DNA of 36,678 nucleotides from positions 1 to 36,678 of the forward strand of contig JAHFRA010000025.1 of the NCBI GenBank assembly GCA_023259035.1, written 5' to 3'. The DNA is from Gallionella sp. Its GTDB lineage: Bacteria; Pseudomonadota; Gammaproteobacteria; Burkholderiales; Gallionellaceae. Positions within the stretch are counted from its first letter, which is position 1; every line of letters begins with the position of its first letter. The translations under genes and the position numbers were made by a program. Shown in pieces: positions 15,667 through 24,032 of this stretch. The notes under the pieces were generated by a model. It saw nothing but the letters and a program-made list of their open reading frames with translations, made no database searches and had not been told where the DNA came from.

Positions 15667-15762
15667 CTAGCTGTCAGTGAAAAGCTGTTTTAGCGCCCAC
15701 AAGGAAAACACCACCGAACCCGCTGCGCTGCCAACCGCACAAATTGTAGCGATAATTGCCAT
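15667..15762 (-). CDS. 31-aa single-pass membrane peptide
   Basis: This frame runs from ATG 15760-15762 to TAG 15667-15669. The Shine-Dalgarno GGGAGGAA is near perfect and ends about 4 nt before the ATG, the strongest initiation signal in this part of the window. Residues 2-23 are hydrophobic with small residues (AIIATICAVGSAAGSVVFSLW), fitting one membrane helix with GxxxA/G-like packing, followed by a polar end (KQLFTDS). It lies 85 bp upstream of the bacteriohemerythrin gene in the same direction. It is below usual gene-caller size and belongs to no family I recognise. The function is unknown. Confidence 0.6.
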   Translation of the reverse strand: MAIIATICAVGSAAGSVVFSLWALKQLFTDS

Positions 15763-15832
15763 TATTTCCTCCCGAAGTATCCAGATTGGTCGCCATAGCA
15801 AGGTCATACGGCGCAAATCGTAGCACAATTCA

Positions 15833-15861
15833 TTGCACGGGGGAGGGCTTTTAGCTAGAAT
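15833..15861 (+). promoter_or_regulatory. sigma70-type promoter of miaB-ybeZ-ybeY-corC
   Basis: TTGCAC (15833-15838) and TAGAAT (15856-15861) are separated by 17 bp. Transcription would begin near 15868. This leaves about 95 nt before the GTG start of miaB at 15964, but only about 9 nt before the in-frame ATG at 15877. Confidence 0.65.
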
Positions 15862-15963
15862 CCGGCATGGTCATTTATGCTCGAATTCGGGCATAAATAC
15901 AGTCCGTTATCCGTCCCCGAATTTTCCGAATCCAGCAACACTTATCCAAAACAATATCCCGGT

Positions 15964-17298
15964 GTGACCAAAAAGCTCTACATAAAAACCTTCGGCTGCC
16001 AAATGAATGAGTACGACTCGGACAAGATGGCTGATGTGCTCCGCGTCAGCGAGGGCATGGTGCAGACCGACAATCCGGAAGAGGCAGATGTCATTTTGCT
16101 GAATACCTGCTCAATTCGCGAAAAGGCCGAAGAGAAAGTTTTCTCTGAATTGGGGCGGTTGCGCCCGCTCAAGCTCGCCAACCCCAATTTGCTGATTGGC
16201 GTTGGTGGATGCGTGGCCAGTCAGGAAGGCGCAGGGATTGTGCAGCGCGCGCCTTATGTGGATATTGTGTTCGGCCCGCAGACCTTGCATCGTCTCCCGC
16301 AACTCATCCATGCATGCCGGGATACCGGTCGGCCGCAAGTAGACACCAGCTTCCCCGAAATCGAAAAATTCGATTATTTGCCGATTCCGCAAACAATCTC
16401 TGGCACGGCTTTTGTTTCCATCATGGAAGGTTGCAGCAAATACTGCACTTACTGCGTGGTGCCCTATACGCGCGGCGAAGAAGTATCGCGCCCGTTAGCC
16501 GACGTGCTGCGCGATGTTCAAGATCTGATCGCGCAAGGTGTAAAAGAAATTACCGTAATAGGACAGAATGTAAATGCCTACTGCGGCACGACCGATGATG
16601 GCGATACGGTTGACTTTGCATTTCTGTTACAAGCCATCGCCGCGCTGGATGGCGTGAAGCGGCTGCGCTACATGACCTCGCACCCCCGGGAAATGACACA
16701 GCGTTTGATCGATGTGTACACGACTACGCCCAAGCTGGTCAGCCACCTGCATCTGCCCGTGCAGTCCGGTTCGGATCGTGTTCTCGCGGCGATGAAGCGC
16801 GGGCATACGGTGCTGGAATATAAGTCCATCATTCGACGGGTACGCGCGGCGCGCCCCGGAATTTGTATCACCTCGGATTTTATCGTCGGCTTCCCTGGCG
16901 AGACCGAGCAGGATTTTGAGGCTACGATGAGGCTGATCGACGAGATCGGCTTCGACAACAGTTTCAGTTATCTGTACAGCCCGCGCCCCGGCACACCAGC
17001 CGCCGAGATGAGCGACGACACGCCGCAAGAGGTGAAGGCGGCGCGCCTGAAGCGTTTGCAGGATCGCATCATGGAGCAGGAAGACGATGTGGCGCAGGCG
17101 ATGCTTGGTACGACACAGCGTGTGCTGATCGAAGGTCTGTCAAAGAAAGACGCGCAGGATCTGGCGGGGCGCACCGACAACAACCGCGTGGTAAATTTTC
17201 GTGGCGCGTCAGACACGATAGGTTGCTTTGCCGAAGTAAAGATTACGCAAGTGGTGCGACATACGCTTCGTGGTGAGTTAGTATCCGGTCCATCTTGA
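15964..17298 (+). CDS. miaB: tRNA-2-methylthio-N6-dimethylallyladenosine synthase
   Basis: This radical-SAM methylthiotransferase (444 residues from the GTG) adds the methylthio group to i6A37 of tRNAs reading UNN codons. The N-terminal MTTase domain starts [17 protein letters not shown] with C12. The radical-SAM cluster motif is C157, C161, C164 (CSKYCTYC). A C-terminal TRAM domain covers about 375-440. I prefer GTG 15964 because it gives the usual family N-terminus; the frame is open upstream to ATG 15877, which would add 29 residues with no family counterpart. It heads an operon with ybeZ, ybeY and corC, the usual arrangement. Its TGA overlaps the TTG of ybeZ. Confidence 0.95.
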   Translation: MTKKLYIKTFGCQMNEYDSDKMADVLRVSEGMVQTDNPEEADVILLNTCSIREKAEEKVFSELGRLRPLKLANPNLLIGVGGCVASQEGAGIVQRAPYVDIVFGPQTLHRLPQLIHACRDTGRPQVDTSFPEIEKFDYLPIPQTISGTAFVSIMEGCSKYCTYCVVPYTRGEEVSRPLADVLRDVQDLIAQGVKEITVIGQNVNAYCGTTDDGDTVDFAFLLQAIAALDGVKRLRYMTSHPREMTQRLIDVYTTTPKLVSHLHLPVQSGSDRVLAAMKRGHTVLEYKSIIRRVRAARPGICITSDFIVGFPGETEQDFEATMRLIDEIGFDNSFSYLYSPRPGTPAAEMSDDTPQEVKAARLKRLQDRIMEQEDDVAQAMLGTTQRVLIEGLSKKDAQDLAGRTDNNRVVNFRGASDTIGCFAEVKITQVVRHTLRGELVSGPS

Positions 17299-18260
17299 AT
17301 CAGGAAAGCCAAACTTTGCAATTCGCACTGGAGCCGCTGGACAACCAGCGGCTTACCCATTTGTGCGGCCCGTTCGACGAGAATCTGCGCCAGGTCGAAA
17401 CCGCACTGGAAGTCAGTATCGCCCGGCGTGGCGAGCATTTCACCGTGCAGGGCGCGCAGGCCGGATTGGCGCGCCAGGTATTGCAGGATTTCTACCGCGA
17501 AGCCCAACACGACATTACGCTTGAACGCTTGCAGCTCGGCCTGATCGAGGCGATGAAATGGCACAACAAACCGCAACCTGCCAGTGACTCCGTGCCGTTG
17601 CTAATGACGCGCAAGGCCGAGATACGCGGCCGCACGCCGCGCCAGAACAGCTATATACAGGCCATTCAGGAGCATGACATTACCTTCGGTGTCGGCCCGG
17701 CAGGGACGGGTAAAACCTATCTCGCCGTTGCTTGCGCGGTAGACGCGCTGCAACGCGAGTCGGTACGCCGTCTGGTGCTGGTGCGCCCTGCCGTGGAAGC
17801 CGGGGAGAAGCTTGGCTTTCTGCCCGGCGACCTGGCCCAAAAAGTCGACCCCTACCTGCGTCCCTTGTACGATGCGCTGTACGACCTGATGGGCTTGGAA
17901 AAAGTCGGTCGCGCCTTCGAGCGCGGCATGATCGAAATTGCCCCGTTGGCTTATATGCGCGGGCGCACGCTGAATCACTCCTTCATTATTCTCGATGAAG
18001 CACAAAACACCACGCCGGAGCAGATGAAAATGTTTTTGACGCGTATCGGTTTTGGCAGCAAGGCGGTGATTACCGGTGATGTGACACAGATTGATCTGGC
18101 GCGCGGGCAAAAAAGCGGCCTTGTTGAGGCGCGCAACGTGTTGAAGGAGGTGCGCGGCATCGTGTTCAGCGATTTTCTCGCCGAGGATGTGGTACGCCAT
18201 CCGTTGGTACAAAAAATCGTTACGGCTTACGAGCGCCATGAGCAACAGAAAGACCGATAA
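17295..18260 (+). CDS. ybeZ: PhoH-like ATPase YbeZ
   Basis: This 321-residue protein has a PhoH-family P-loop ATPase domain. Walker A is GPAGTGKT (134-141), and Walker B with its sensor is ILDEAQNTT near 232. The preceding [15 protein letters not shown] is typical of PhoH proteins. Residues 1-100 carry a KH-like RNA-binding segment ([13 protein letters not shown]). YbeZ works with the endoribonuclease YbeY in rRNA processing and quality control. The start is TTG 17295-17297, overlapping the miaB stop (TTGA), so translation is probably coupled. ybeY overlaps its 3' end by 23 nt. Confidence 0.93.
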   Translation: MNQESQTLQFALEPLDNQRLTHLCGPFDENLRQVETALEVSIARRGEHFTVQGAQAGLARQVLQDFYREAQHDITLERLQLGLIEAMKWHNKPQPASDSVPLLMTRKAEIRGRTPRQNSYIQAIQEHDITFGVGPAGTGKTYLAVACAVDALQRESVRRLVLVRPAVEAGEKLGFLPGDLAQKVDPYLRPLYDALYDLMGLEKVGRAFERGMIEIAPLAYMRGRTLNHSFIILDEAQNTTPEQMKMFLTRIGFGSKAVITGDVTQIDLARGQKSGLVEARNVLKEVRGIVFSDFLAEDVVRHPLVQKIVTAYERHEQQKDR

Positions 18261-18750
18261 GGTTTTGCCGCACAAGCTGTCACTGTCTGTGCAATACGCC
18301 AGCAGTGCGCGGTGTTTGCCGTCCCGCCCGCAATTGCGTCGCTGGGTAAAAACCGCGTTGCAGCGCGATGTATCCATGACGTTGCGCATCGTGGACGAAG
18401 TCGAGGGGCGCGAACTGAACAAAAAATATCGCGGCAAGGATTACGCCACCAATGTGCTGACTTTCACGTATGACGATGCCGGTCCGTCCGTCTCAGCGCA
18501 ACGGTTGTATGGCGACGTAGTAATCTGTGCGCCGGTAGTGGAAAAAGAAGCTGCCGAGCAGCATAAAGACTTGTTTGCCCACTATGCGCATCTCACCATT
18601 CACGCGATCCTGCATTTGCAAGGCTATGATCACGAGAATGATGTCGGTGCAGCCGAGATGGAGGCATTAGAAATCGCACTGATGTTAAAATTGCGCCGTT
18701 CCAACCCTTATCAGGAAACGTGTATTGCAAATGGACGATCCAGAAAGTAG
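18238..18750 (+). CDS. ybeY: endoribonuclease YbeY
   Basis: This 170-residue metal-dependent RNase matures the 3' end of 16S rRNA and helps in ribosome quality control. The zinc signature HxxxHxxxxxH is complete near residues 122-132 (HAILHLQGYDH). Upstream, the GDVVICAPVV strand and LNKKYRGKDYATNVLTF region are typical. The ATG at 18238 was chosen because it gives normal family length; the longer frame from 18187 would overlap ybeZ heavily. It overlaps ybeZ by 23 nt and corC by 20 nt, in a tightly packed operon. The C-terminal tail past residue 150 is somewhat longer than usual. Confidence 0.94.
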   Translation: MSNRKTDKVLPHKLSLSVQYASSARCLPSRPQLRRWVKTALQRDVSMTLRIVDEVEGRELNKKYRGKDYATNVLTFTYDDAGPSVSAQRLYGDVVICAPVVEKEAAEQHKDLFAHYAHLTIHAILHLQGYDHENDVGAAEMEALEIALMLKLRRSNPYQETCIANGRSRK

Positions 18751-19576
18751 TAAACCCGGCTTGTTGGAGCGGCTTTCCACGATGTTGTTGCGTGAACCGG
18801 AAGACCGGGAACAACTCGTCAAACTGTTGCATTCCGCTTATGAGCGCAATCTGCTGGATGCCGATGCGCTGTCCATGATGGAAGGCGTGCTGCAAGTCTC
18901 CGAACGCCAAGTGCGCGAAATCATGATCCCGCGCGCGCAGATGGATGTCATTGACATCAGTGAGCCGCCGGAAAAGTTCATCCCCTTTGTCATTGAAACT
19001 GCGCATTCACGCTTTCCCGTGACCGACGGCGACAAGGATAATATTATCGGCATTCTGTTGGCGAAGGACTTGCTGCGTTATTACGCGGGCGAGGAATTTG
19101 ATGTGCGCGACATGCTACGCCCGGCAGTATTTGTGCCGGAAGCCAAGCGGCTTAATGTGCTGTTGCGTGACTTCCGCAGCAACCGCAACCACATCGCGCT
19201 GGTAGCGGATGAGTATGGTGGCGTGTCCGGCATGATAACTATCGAGGATGTGCTGGAACAAATCGTCGGCGATATAGAGGACGAGTATGACTTCGACGAT
19301 GATGAAGACAACATCGTTCCGGATGGTGCAGGGCTGTACCGCGTCAAGGCCGACACCGAGATTGCCGACTTCAACGAGGCGCTCGGCACTGAATTCAGCG
19401 ATGAAGAATGTGATACGGTGGGCGGGCTGGTGCTCAAGGCTACCGGACAACTCCCCAGGCGCGGGGATCGCATCCAGATTGGCGGGCTGACCTTCACCGT
19501 GCTGCGGGCGGATAGTCGCAGGTTGCATTCATTGTTGATTGAGCGCAAGCAACCGGTATCTGAAGAAAATATCTAG
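18731..19576 (+). CDS. corC: CorC/HlyC-type CBS-domain protein (YbeX)
   Basis: This 281-residue cytosolic protein has a pair of CBS domains (about 60-180, starting VREIMIPRAQMDVI) and a CorC_HlyC domain at about 200-275 (DECDTVGGLVLKATGQLPRRGD). The family is tied to magnesium and cobalt homeostasis and, in the ybeZYX cluster, to ribosome-related phenotypes. I give ATG 18731; a TTG at 18725 has better spacing from AGGAAA (18713-18718) and would add two residues. The TAG stop is part of a CTAG that appears to be the target duplication of the MITE that follows. In enterobacteria lnt comes next; here it does not. Confidence 0.93.
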   Translation: MDDPESSKPGLLERLSTMLLREPEDREQLVKLLHSAYERNLLDADALSMMEGVLQVSERQVREIMIPRAQMDVIDISEPPEKFIPFVIETAHSRFPVTDGDKDNIIGILLAKDLLRYYAGEEFDVRDMLRPAVFVPEAKRLNVLLRDFRSNRNHIALVADEYGGVSGMITIEDVLEQIVGDIEDEYDFDDDEDNIVPDGAGLYRVKADTEIADFNEALGTEFSDEECDTVGGLVLKATGQLPRRGDRIQIGGLTFTVLRADSRRLHSLLIERKQPVSEENI

Positions 19577-19818
19577 CCCGGATATTTCGCCGGATCGCGG
19601 GATGATGGCGAGGCGATTTGCGGGCAGGTTTGCGCATCCCGCGTCAAGCCGATAGCCGCGCCTATTGGCGCGAAGCGGGGGCGCGAAGATGCCGCAAAGC
19701 GACCGCCAGCACCCGCGAAGGCCTGCGCTACAAACCGGATTTCACTCTTGTGGGTCTGCACCCCTGTATTTATGCCGCTTTCCATTGATTTTAGGGCCGG
19801 TACGGTGAAATATCCGAG
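19577..19818. mobile_element. MITE copy 1, flanked by CTAG duplication
   Basis: A 242-bp element has 15-bp terminal inverted repeats (CCCGGATATTTCGCC and, at the other end, the complement of CTCGGATATTTCACC). It is flanked on both sides by CTAG (19573-19576, 19819-19822), consistent with a 4-bp target duplication. It encodes no transposase. Its right 114 bp match copy 2; the extra 116 bp or so at the left are absent there and contain further small palindromes. It begins right at the corC stop codon. The parent insertion sequence is not in the window and I do not name a family. Confidence 0.75.
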
Positions 19819-19822
19819 CTAG

Positions 19823-20024
19823 CCCCCAAGGCGGGTTTGTTGCATCGGAATTGCCCGGTTCTGTTTTCTCCGGGAATCCTCTGGCAGAAATACGGTTAGC
19901 CTATATGGCATATTGTATTTTCCCTCTGGCTCTGAGATAGTATCAAACGAAATAAGATTCGGCTGTTGCCGTTTGGCCGCTCGAATAGAAGCGTATCCGG
20001 ATTTTACCCAACAAGGTGACCAGC
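19823..20024. other. intergenic spacer upstream of the EAL gene
   Basis: These 202 bp separate the MITE from the cyclic-nucleotide/EAL gene. They should hold that gene's promoter, but I see no pair of hexamers worth calling. No open frame of note is present. Confidence 0.4.
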
Positions 20025-21218
20025 ATGTTTGATGAATTCAATCGCGAAGTCTTTGCCTGCGGTGAGTATGTATTCAAGGAAGGCGATGTCGGGGATTGTG
20101 CCTATCTTATCGAAGACGGCAGCGTGGAAATTCTCGTCGTGGAGCAAGGCGTAGAACGTCGGGTTTTGCTGATGTGCAAGGGGGAGATGTTCGGGGAGGT
20201 GGCACTGATTGACTATCAGCCCCGCACTGCAACAGTCAGGGCCGCCGAAAGAGCGGTACTGGTGCCCATCAGACGAAAACTGTTGGAAGAATTACTGGAA
20301 AAAAGCGACCCGATATTACGCCATCTGCTGCTGGTTATTCTGGAACGCTTCCGTGGCAAACAGAACAAGGGCTCAGAACCTGCGGTCGCCACAAAAATTT
20401 CACAAGAGCAATCCACCCGTCGCAACGCCCTGAAGGGAGAGGCGACGCAGAAACTGTCACTCGCCCACGGCATTACGCGCGCACTGACAAACAAGGAATT
20501 TCAGCTCTACTATCAACCGATTTGCAATTTACTTGATGGTCGAATTGCCGGGTTCGAGGCGTTAATCCGCTGGCATCACCCCACCGACGGCGTGATCCAG
20601 CCCAACGATTTTCTCTGGCTTGCCGAGCAAACCGGGCTAATACGCGAAATCGGACTGTGGACGGTTGAGCGCGCCTGCGAGGACTGGCCGACCCTAAAGC
20701 AATACACCAATTATGAAGCTCCTTTTGTCAGCGTTAACTTGTCAGCAACCCAATTGACCAGCGAGACGCTGGTGGATGACATCAAGGCGATCATCGCGCG
20801 CCACAATATGCCGGCGGCAAATCTGAAGCTGGAGCTCACGGAAACGGTCATGGTCGAGCGGCCCGAAATTGCGCTGCAAATCCTGAATAGACTGGTTGAA
20901 CTGGGTAGCAGCCTCGCACTGGATGATTATGGTACCGGCCATTCCGGGCTGGATCACTTGCAGCGGTATCCGGTCGGCACGCTAAAGATTGATCGCGCCT
21001 TCGTCGCACCCATACTTGAATCGACGCAGAGCAGCGGAATCGCGCGCTCTTCAATTGACTTGGCGCATCTGCTTGGCATGGATGTGGTTGCCGAAGGGAT
21101 CGAAACCAAAGAGGTATGCGCAAAACTTCTGGAGATGAAGTGCGACTTCGGGCAAGGCTGGCTTTTTGGCCGCCCCGTCGCATTGCAGGATATGGCTCTG
21201 AGCCACAAGAAAATCTGA
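20025..21218 (+). CDS. cyclic-nucleotide-binding domain plus EAL phosphodiesterase
   Basis: This 397-residue protein has an N-terminal cyclic-nucleotide-binding domain (about 1-110, with FKEGDVGDCAYLIEDGSVEI and the binding cassette FGEVALIDYQPRTATV). A linker of about 35 residues leads to an EAL domain (about 145-395). The PRTAT cassette suggests real nucleotide binding. EAL residues are present: EAL (178-180), NLSATQL, ELTET, DDYGTGHSG, LKIDRAFV, VAEGIE and QGWLFGRP, so c-di-GMP hydrolysis is likely. It could thus join cAMP-type and c-di-GMP signalling; that is inference. ATG 20025 has AAGGTGA 5 nt upstream; the GTG at 20016 lies in that site. MITE copies flank the gene on both sides. Confidence 0.9.
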   Translation: MFDEFNREVFACGEYVFKEGDVGDCAYLIEDGSVEILVVEQGVERRVLLMCKGEMFGEVALIDYQPRTATVRAAERAVLVPIRRKLLEELLEKSDPILRHLLLVILERFRGKQNKGSEPAVATKISQEQSTRRNALKGEATQKLSLAHGITRALTNKEFQLYYQPICNLLDGRIAGFEALIRWHHPTDGVIQPNDFLWLAEQTGLIREIGLWTVERACEDWPTLKQYTNYEAPFVSVNLSATQLTSETLVDDIKAIIARHNMPAANLKLELTETVMVERPEIALQILNRLVELGSSLALDDYGTGHSGLDHLQRYPVGTLKIDRAFVAPILESTQSSGIARSSIDLAHLLGMDVVAEGIETKEVCAKLLEMKCDFGQGWLFGRPVALQDMALSHKKI

Positions 21219-21363
21219 TGCGAGCTTCTAATAATACTTATTTCAAACATGTGCGCCCACTTTTGCCAAGCTTTCAATCCATGATGTGCTGAAGGGTAGG
21301 GATTGCAGTCATACACGAATTCTCGATGAGACTACCGCCTCTATCCCTGATGGAATCCGCTAG
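21219..21363. other. intergenic spacer between EAL gene and MITE copy 2
   Basis: Together with 21490-21586 this makes up the non-MITE part of a 368-bp gap between the EAL gene and the convergent lipoprotein gene. I see no terminator with a clear stem and T-tract and no protein-like frame. Confidence 0.4.
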
Positions 21364-21489
21364 CCCGGATATTCCGCCAGCACCCGCGAAGGCCTGCGCT
21401 ACAAACCGGATTTCACTCTTGTGGGCCTGCAACCCTGTATTCATGCCGCTTTCCATTGATTTTAGGGCCGGGCCGGTGAAATATATGGG
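21364..21489. mobile_element. MITE copy 2, internally deleted
   Basis: This 126-bp element is related to 19577-19818 and lies in the same orientation. Its last 114 bp (21376-21489) align without gaps to 19705-19818, with about half a dozen substitutions away from the far end. The left end keeps CCCGGATATTCCGCC, then jumps straight to the shared block, so about 116 bp are missing. The right terminus is degenerate (GGTGAAATATATGGG) and the flanks (CTAG and CCAA) do not match, so this looks like an older copy. It has no coding capacity. Confidence 0.7.
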
Positions 21490-21586
21490 CCAAGTAGCTC
21501 CTTCTCATCCCCGCACTCTTTCAGACGCTGTGAAATTATCAGGTTTGTCCGCTCACGGCTTGACCGGTCTCGCCATCATTTCATGC

Positions 21587-22279
21587 CTACTTTGACGGTG
21601 CAGTTTTTACATCAGATTTCTTCTGGGCGGCGTGAGTCAGCCTGACATTAAGTGCCTCGCTTTTCTCCACGACGTAATCGCTACCTTGATCGAAGCGCCA
21701 TACCCAAGCGCCGGCGCGGCGGGTTTTGAATGTTGTATCAGTCCAGTATTTTCCGGGCAGCGATTCCGGAAAGAACGCTTTTGGAAGGGTGGGTCCGGGG
21801 AGGGGGATGCTGGTATCTACTATGGTGTTTAACTCAAAACGGCTTGGCAAATACCAATCAGTCAAGCCGCAAAGTTTTTGTGCATTAACCGCTTTGATAT
21901 AAGAGGCAGTATCGCAATCGCTGCCGCCACATACCCCGGCATTCGGTTTGCCTGCGAAGCCACCGTTGCTATTTTGATCAGGGTCGTACCAACTGTAAGT
22001 ATTATTGATATTTTGCAAGCCGGGTTCGGATTTTTTTACTTCCCAGACTAAACCTGATTGGTTGTCCATTACACATGTCCACGGTCGTTTGGCATAGTCG
22101 CTGCCGTCATTTGCGCTGCCATCCTGGTTAAGGCGCACCATGTCAAATACAAACGGTTTTGGAGTAAGGGCGTCGCCGCAACCCGTGATTACCAATGAGC
22201 ACAGCAGTGCCAGAATATTGCTGCGGTAAGAAGCGAAGAGGGTTTCTGACATCATGCTGCAGTGAACTGTTTTTTTCAT
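21587..22279 (-). CDS. DUF1566-family lipoprotein
   Basis: This 230-residue putative lipoprotein has a hydrophobic segment (about 21-33) ending in a lipobox VITGC, with C34 as the lipidated cysteine. The mature part resembles the DUF1566 (Lcl-type C-terminal) domain: CVMDNQSGLVWEVK, a GLTDWYLPSRFEL stretch near 140-152, then YWTDTTFKTRRAGAWVWRF. The domain is common in surface or secreted proteins of unknown role. I use ATG 22279 with GGG about 9 nt upstream; in-frame ATGs further in are possible. It lies 25 bp after the NusG-II-domain gene and is probably co-transcribed with it and rapZ. Confidence 0.8.
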   Translation of the reverse strand: MKKTVHCSMMSETLFASYRSNILALLCSLVITGCGDALTPKPFVFDMVRLNQDGSANDGSDYAKRPWTCVMDNQSGLVWEVKKSEPGLQNINNTYSWYDPDQNSNGGFAGKPNAGVCGGSDCDTASYIKAVNAQKLCGLTDWYLPSRFELNTIVDTSIPLPGPTLPKAFFPESLPGKYWTDTTFKTRRAGAWVWRFDQGSDYVVEKSEALNVRLTHAAQKKSDVKTAPSK

Positions 22280-22304
22280 TTGGTGTACCCGGAGACTTTG
22301 TGGT

Positions 22305-22703
22305 TCAGTAATTAAGGCTGTCATAGTGCTTGTGGTTTCCAGTCAATTCAACGCTCACCTGATTAGGCAAACACAACGCGATCTCGCCAGCCTTTTGCAG
22401 CCAGCCTTGGCGCACACAGTACTGGCGGGGGCTGGGGTCGAATGCAATGCGCGCCTTGCGCTGCTGAATGCTGATGATACTCACCCCAAGAGGCCCGGGT
22501 ACTTCGATTTGCTGATCACGCGACAGCGGCACTTCGCGGAAAATCTTGCCGCCGCTGCGAATGATGGCCTTGTCGGCGAGGTCGCCGCCCCACAGTTTGA
22601 GCGTGAGCAGTACCACGCATAAGCCGCCGAGCAACAGCGTCAGCCAGTCGCCTGCCTTAAGGTGCGGCAGGATGGCTGCGCGGATGGACTCATACGAGTT
22701 CAC
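22305..22703 (-). CDS. NusG domain II-like membrane-anchored protein
   Basis: This 132-residue protein has a membrane segment at about 19-37 (DWLTLLLGGLCVVLLTLKLW). A NusG_II domain of about 80 residues follows (IRSGGKIFREVPLSRDQQIE, then VPGPLGVSIISI). Two cysteines lie in the usual places (RQYCVRQGW and ALCLPN). This stand-alone domain is not transcription factor NusG; its role is unknown. There is no in-frame ATG near the expected start, so I use GTG 22701-22703, which overlaps the end of rapZ by 14 nt. The frame is open upstream to 22802, but those residues are rapZ in another frame. Confidence 0.75.
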   Translation of the reverse strand: MNSYESIRAAILPHLKAGDWLTLLLGGLCVVLLTLKLWGGDLADKAIIRSGGKIFREVPLSRDQQIEVPGPLGVSIISIQQRKARIAFDPSPRQYCVRQGWLQKAGEIALCLPNQVSVELTGNHKHYDSLNY

Positions 22704-23550
22704 GGTGGCGCACCAGCACTTGTTGCTGTTGCTCGAAATGCCGGGCAAGTTTCTCGGCGAGATATACCGAGCGGTGCTGCCCGCCGGTGCAACCGATGGC
22801 AACGGTAAGATAGCTGCGGTTATCCGCGACGAAGCACGGCAGCCAGCGTTCCACGAAATTGCGGATATCGCCGAACATATCCTGTGCGGCAGGGGTATTT
22901 TCCAGAAATGCGATTACCGCCGCGTCGTTTCCGGTGAGCGGGCGCAACGTCGGGTTGTAGTGCGGGTTGGGCAGGCAACGCGCATCGAATACCAGATCAG
23001 CATCCAGAGGAATGCCATGCTTGAAGCCGAATGACTCGAACAGCAGCGTCAGGCGCGCGCGATCCACCTTGATGAATTGCTTGATCCAGGCGCGCAACGC
23101 ATTGGCATTGAGTTCGGTCGTGTCAATATGATGGCCGATGTTGCTGATTTCTGCGAGCAATTCGCGTTCATGCTGGACACATTCGGTCAGGGTGAGGCCT
23201 TGTTTACCGTTTGCCAGAGAAGCGGCATCGTTAAGCGGGTGCAGGCGGCGCGTTTCGGAGAAACGCTTCACCAGCGTTTCGGTCTGCGCATCGAGAAACA
23301 GCACATGCACAGCCAGGTCTTTTTGCATAAGTTGCAACAGCAGGGCAGGAAGCACTTGCACGCTGTGAGCGTTGCGCACATCCACGCTTACCGCAATGTT
23401 TTGATAACCAGCCGGCATGAGTTGCTCGACCAGGCTGAAGAGCAGCTCGGCGGGCAGGTTGTCCACGCAATAGAAGCCTGAATCCTCCAGCGTTTTAAGC
23501 GCGACGCTCTTGCCGGAACCGGATAGGCCGCTGATCAAAAAAAGCTGCAT
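22690..23550 (-). CDS. rapZ: RNase adapter protein RapZ
   Basis: This 286-residue protein has Walker A GLSGSGKS (8-15) in its N-terminal ATPase-like domain. The C-terminal domain has the signature GCTGGQHRSVYLAE near 253-266. In enterobacteria RapZ binds glucosamine-6-phosphate and guides RNase E to the small RNA GlmZ, tuning GlmS and cell-wall precursor supply. In many betaproteobacteria the gene sits after hprK or ptsN; here neither is adjacent, as the tRNA genes lie upstream. The start has AGAGG about 6 nt upstream. The length is normal. The NusG-II gene overlaps its 3' end. Confidence 0.95.
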   Translation of the reverse strand: MQLFLISGLSGSGKSVALKTLEDSGFYCVDNLPAELLFSLVEQLMPAGYQNIAVSVDVRNAHSVQVLPALLLQLMQKDLAVHVLFLDAQTETLVKRFSETRRLHPLNDAASLANGKQGLTLTECVQHERELLAEISNIGHHIDTTELNANALRAWIKQFIKVDRARLTLLFESFGFKHGIPLDADLVFDARCLPNPHYNPTLRPLTGNDAAVIAFLENTPAAQDMFGDIRNFVERWLPCFVADNRSYLTVAIGCTGGQHRSVYLAEKLARHFEQQQQVLVRHRELV

Positions 23551-23721
23551 TAATACCTCTATTAACCAAGTTATGTCTATGATACCCGACGATAAAAGCG
23601 CGGCGTATTTTCAGCCCTGTCCAATATGGATTGAGTCTAAAGGGTTAGCGTATTTCCAGCAAGAAATGATTCTGAGAGGGGCGTGTTGCGGCGCCAATCT
23701 TGCAGGAAACCGCCAGGCGTG

Positions 23722-23742
23722 AAAAAGCTTGCATCTCTGCAA
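23722..23742 (-). terminator. probable terminator after tRNA-Asp
   Basis: On the minus strand TTGCA and TGCAA pair around GAGA (23729-23742), followed by GC and then five T (23722-23726). The stem is short. It follows the tRNA-Asp by 13 bp, so it probably ends the tRNA transcript. Confidence 0.5.
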
Positions 23743-23755
23743 TCCTTATGTGTAT

Positions 23756-23832
23756 TGGCGGAGTGGACGGGACTCGAACCCGCGACCCCCGGCGTGACAG
23801 GCCGGTATTCTAACCAACTGAACTACCACTCC
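23756..23832 (-). tRNA. tRNA-Asp (anticodon GTC)
   Basis: A 77-nt cloverleaf with CCA encoded (23756-23758). The acceptor GGAGTGG pairs fully with CCACTCC, the discriminator is G, and the anticodon loop is CTGTCAC with GTC. The T-loop TTCGAGT sits on a perfect GCGGG/CCCGT-type stem with a wobble at one end. It is the last tRNA of a leftward Lys-Thr-Asp cluster, though a terminator follows tRNA-Thr, so it may have its own promoter. Confidence 0.95.
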
Positions 23833-23905
23833 AAAATTACGTGTGGTTGGATGCCGCACAGTCCGGCAACTCCTGCACCTGCACGGACACAAGTGCGCCA
23901 GAAGT

Positions 23906-23933
23906 AAAAAAGGCCCGCATCACTGCAAGCCTT
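23906..23933 (-). terminator. rho-independent terminator after tRNA-Thr
   Basis: On the minus strand AAGGCTTGCA pairs with TGCGGGCCTT around GTGA: ten pairs with two adjacent G-U wobbles. Six T follow (23906-23911, sharing two bases with the stem). It lies 7 bp beyond the tRNA-Thr, so Lys-Thr transcripts probably end here. Confidence 0.75.
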
Positions 23934-23940
23934 CTGGTAT

Positions 23941-24016
23941 TGGTGCCGCTTGACGGACTCGAACTGTCGACCTACCGCTTACAAGGCGGTTGCTCTACCA
24001 ACTGAGCTAAAGCGGC
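23941..24016 (-). tRNA. tRNA-Thr (anticodon TGT)
   Basis: A 76-nt cloverleaf with CCA encoded. The acceptor GCCGCTT pairs with AAGCGGC, the discriminator is A, and the anticodon loop CTTGTAA carries TGT. The T-stem GACAG against CCGTC contains one A-C mismatch, where the usual tRNA-Thr has a U on the 3' side. It lies 16 bp after tRNA-Lys. Confidence 0.95.
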
Positions 24017-24032
24017 ATTATCTTTTGCGAAT

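Noticed and set aside
19573..19785. Minus-strand frames MESGINTG... in both MITE copies as a small gene
   Set aside because: The shared peptide follows from the shared repeat DNA; it lacks a ribosome binding site and is cut differently in the two copies, so it is not taken as a gene.
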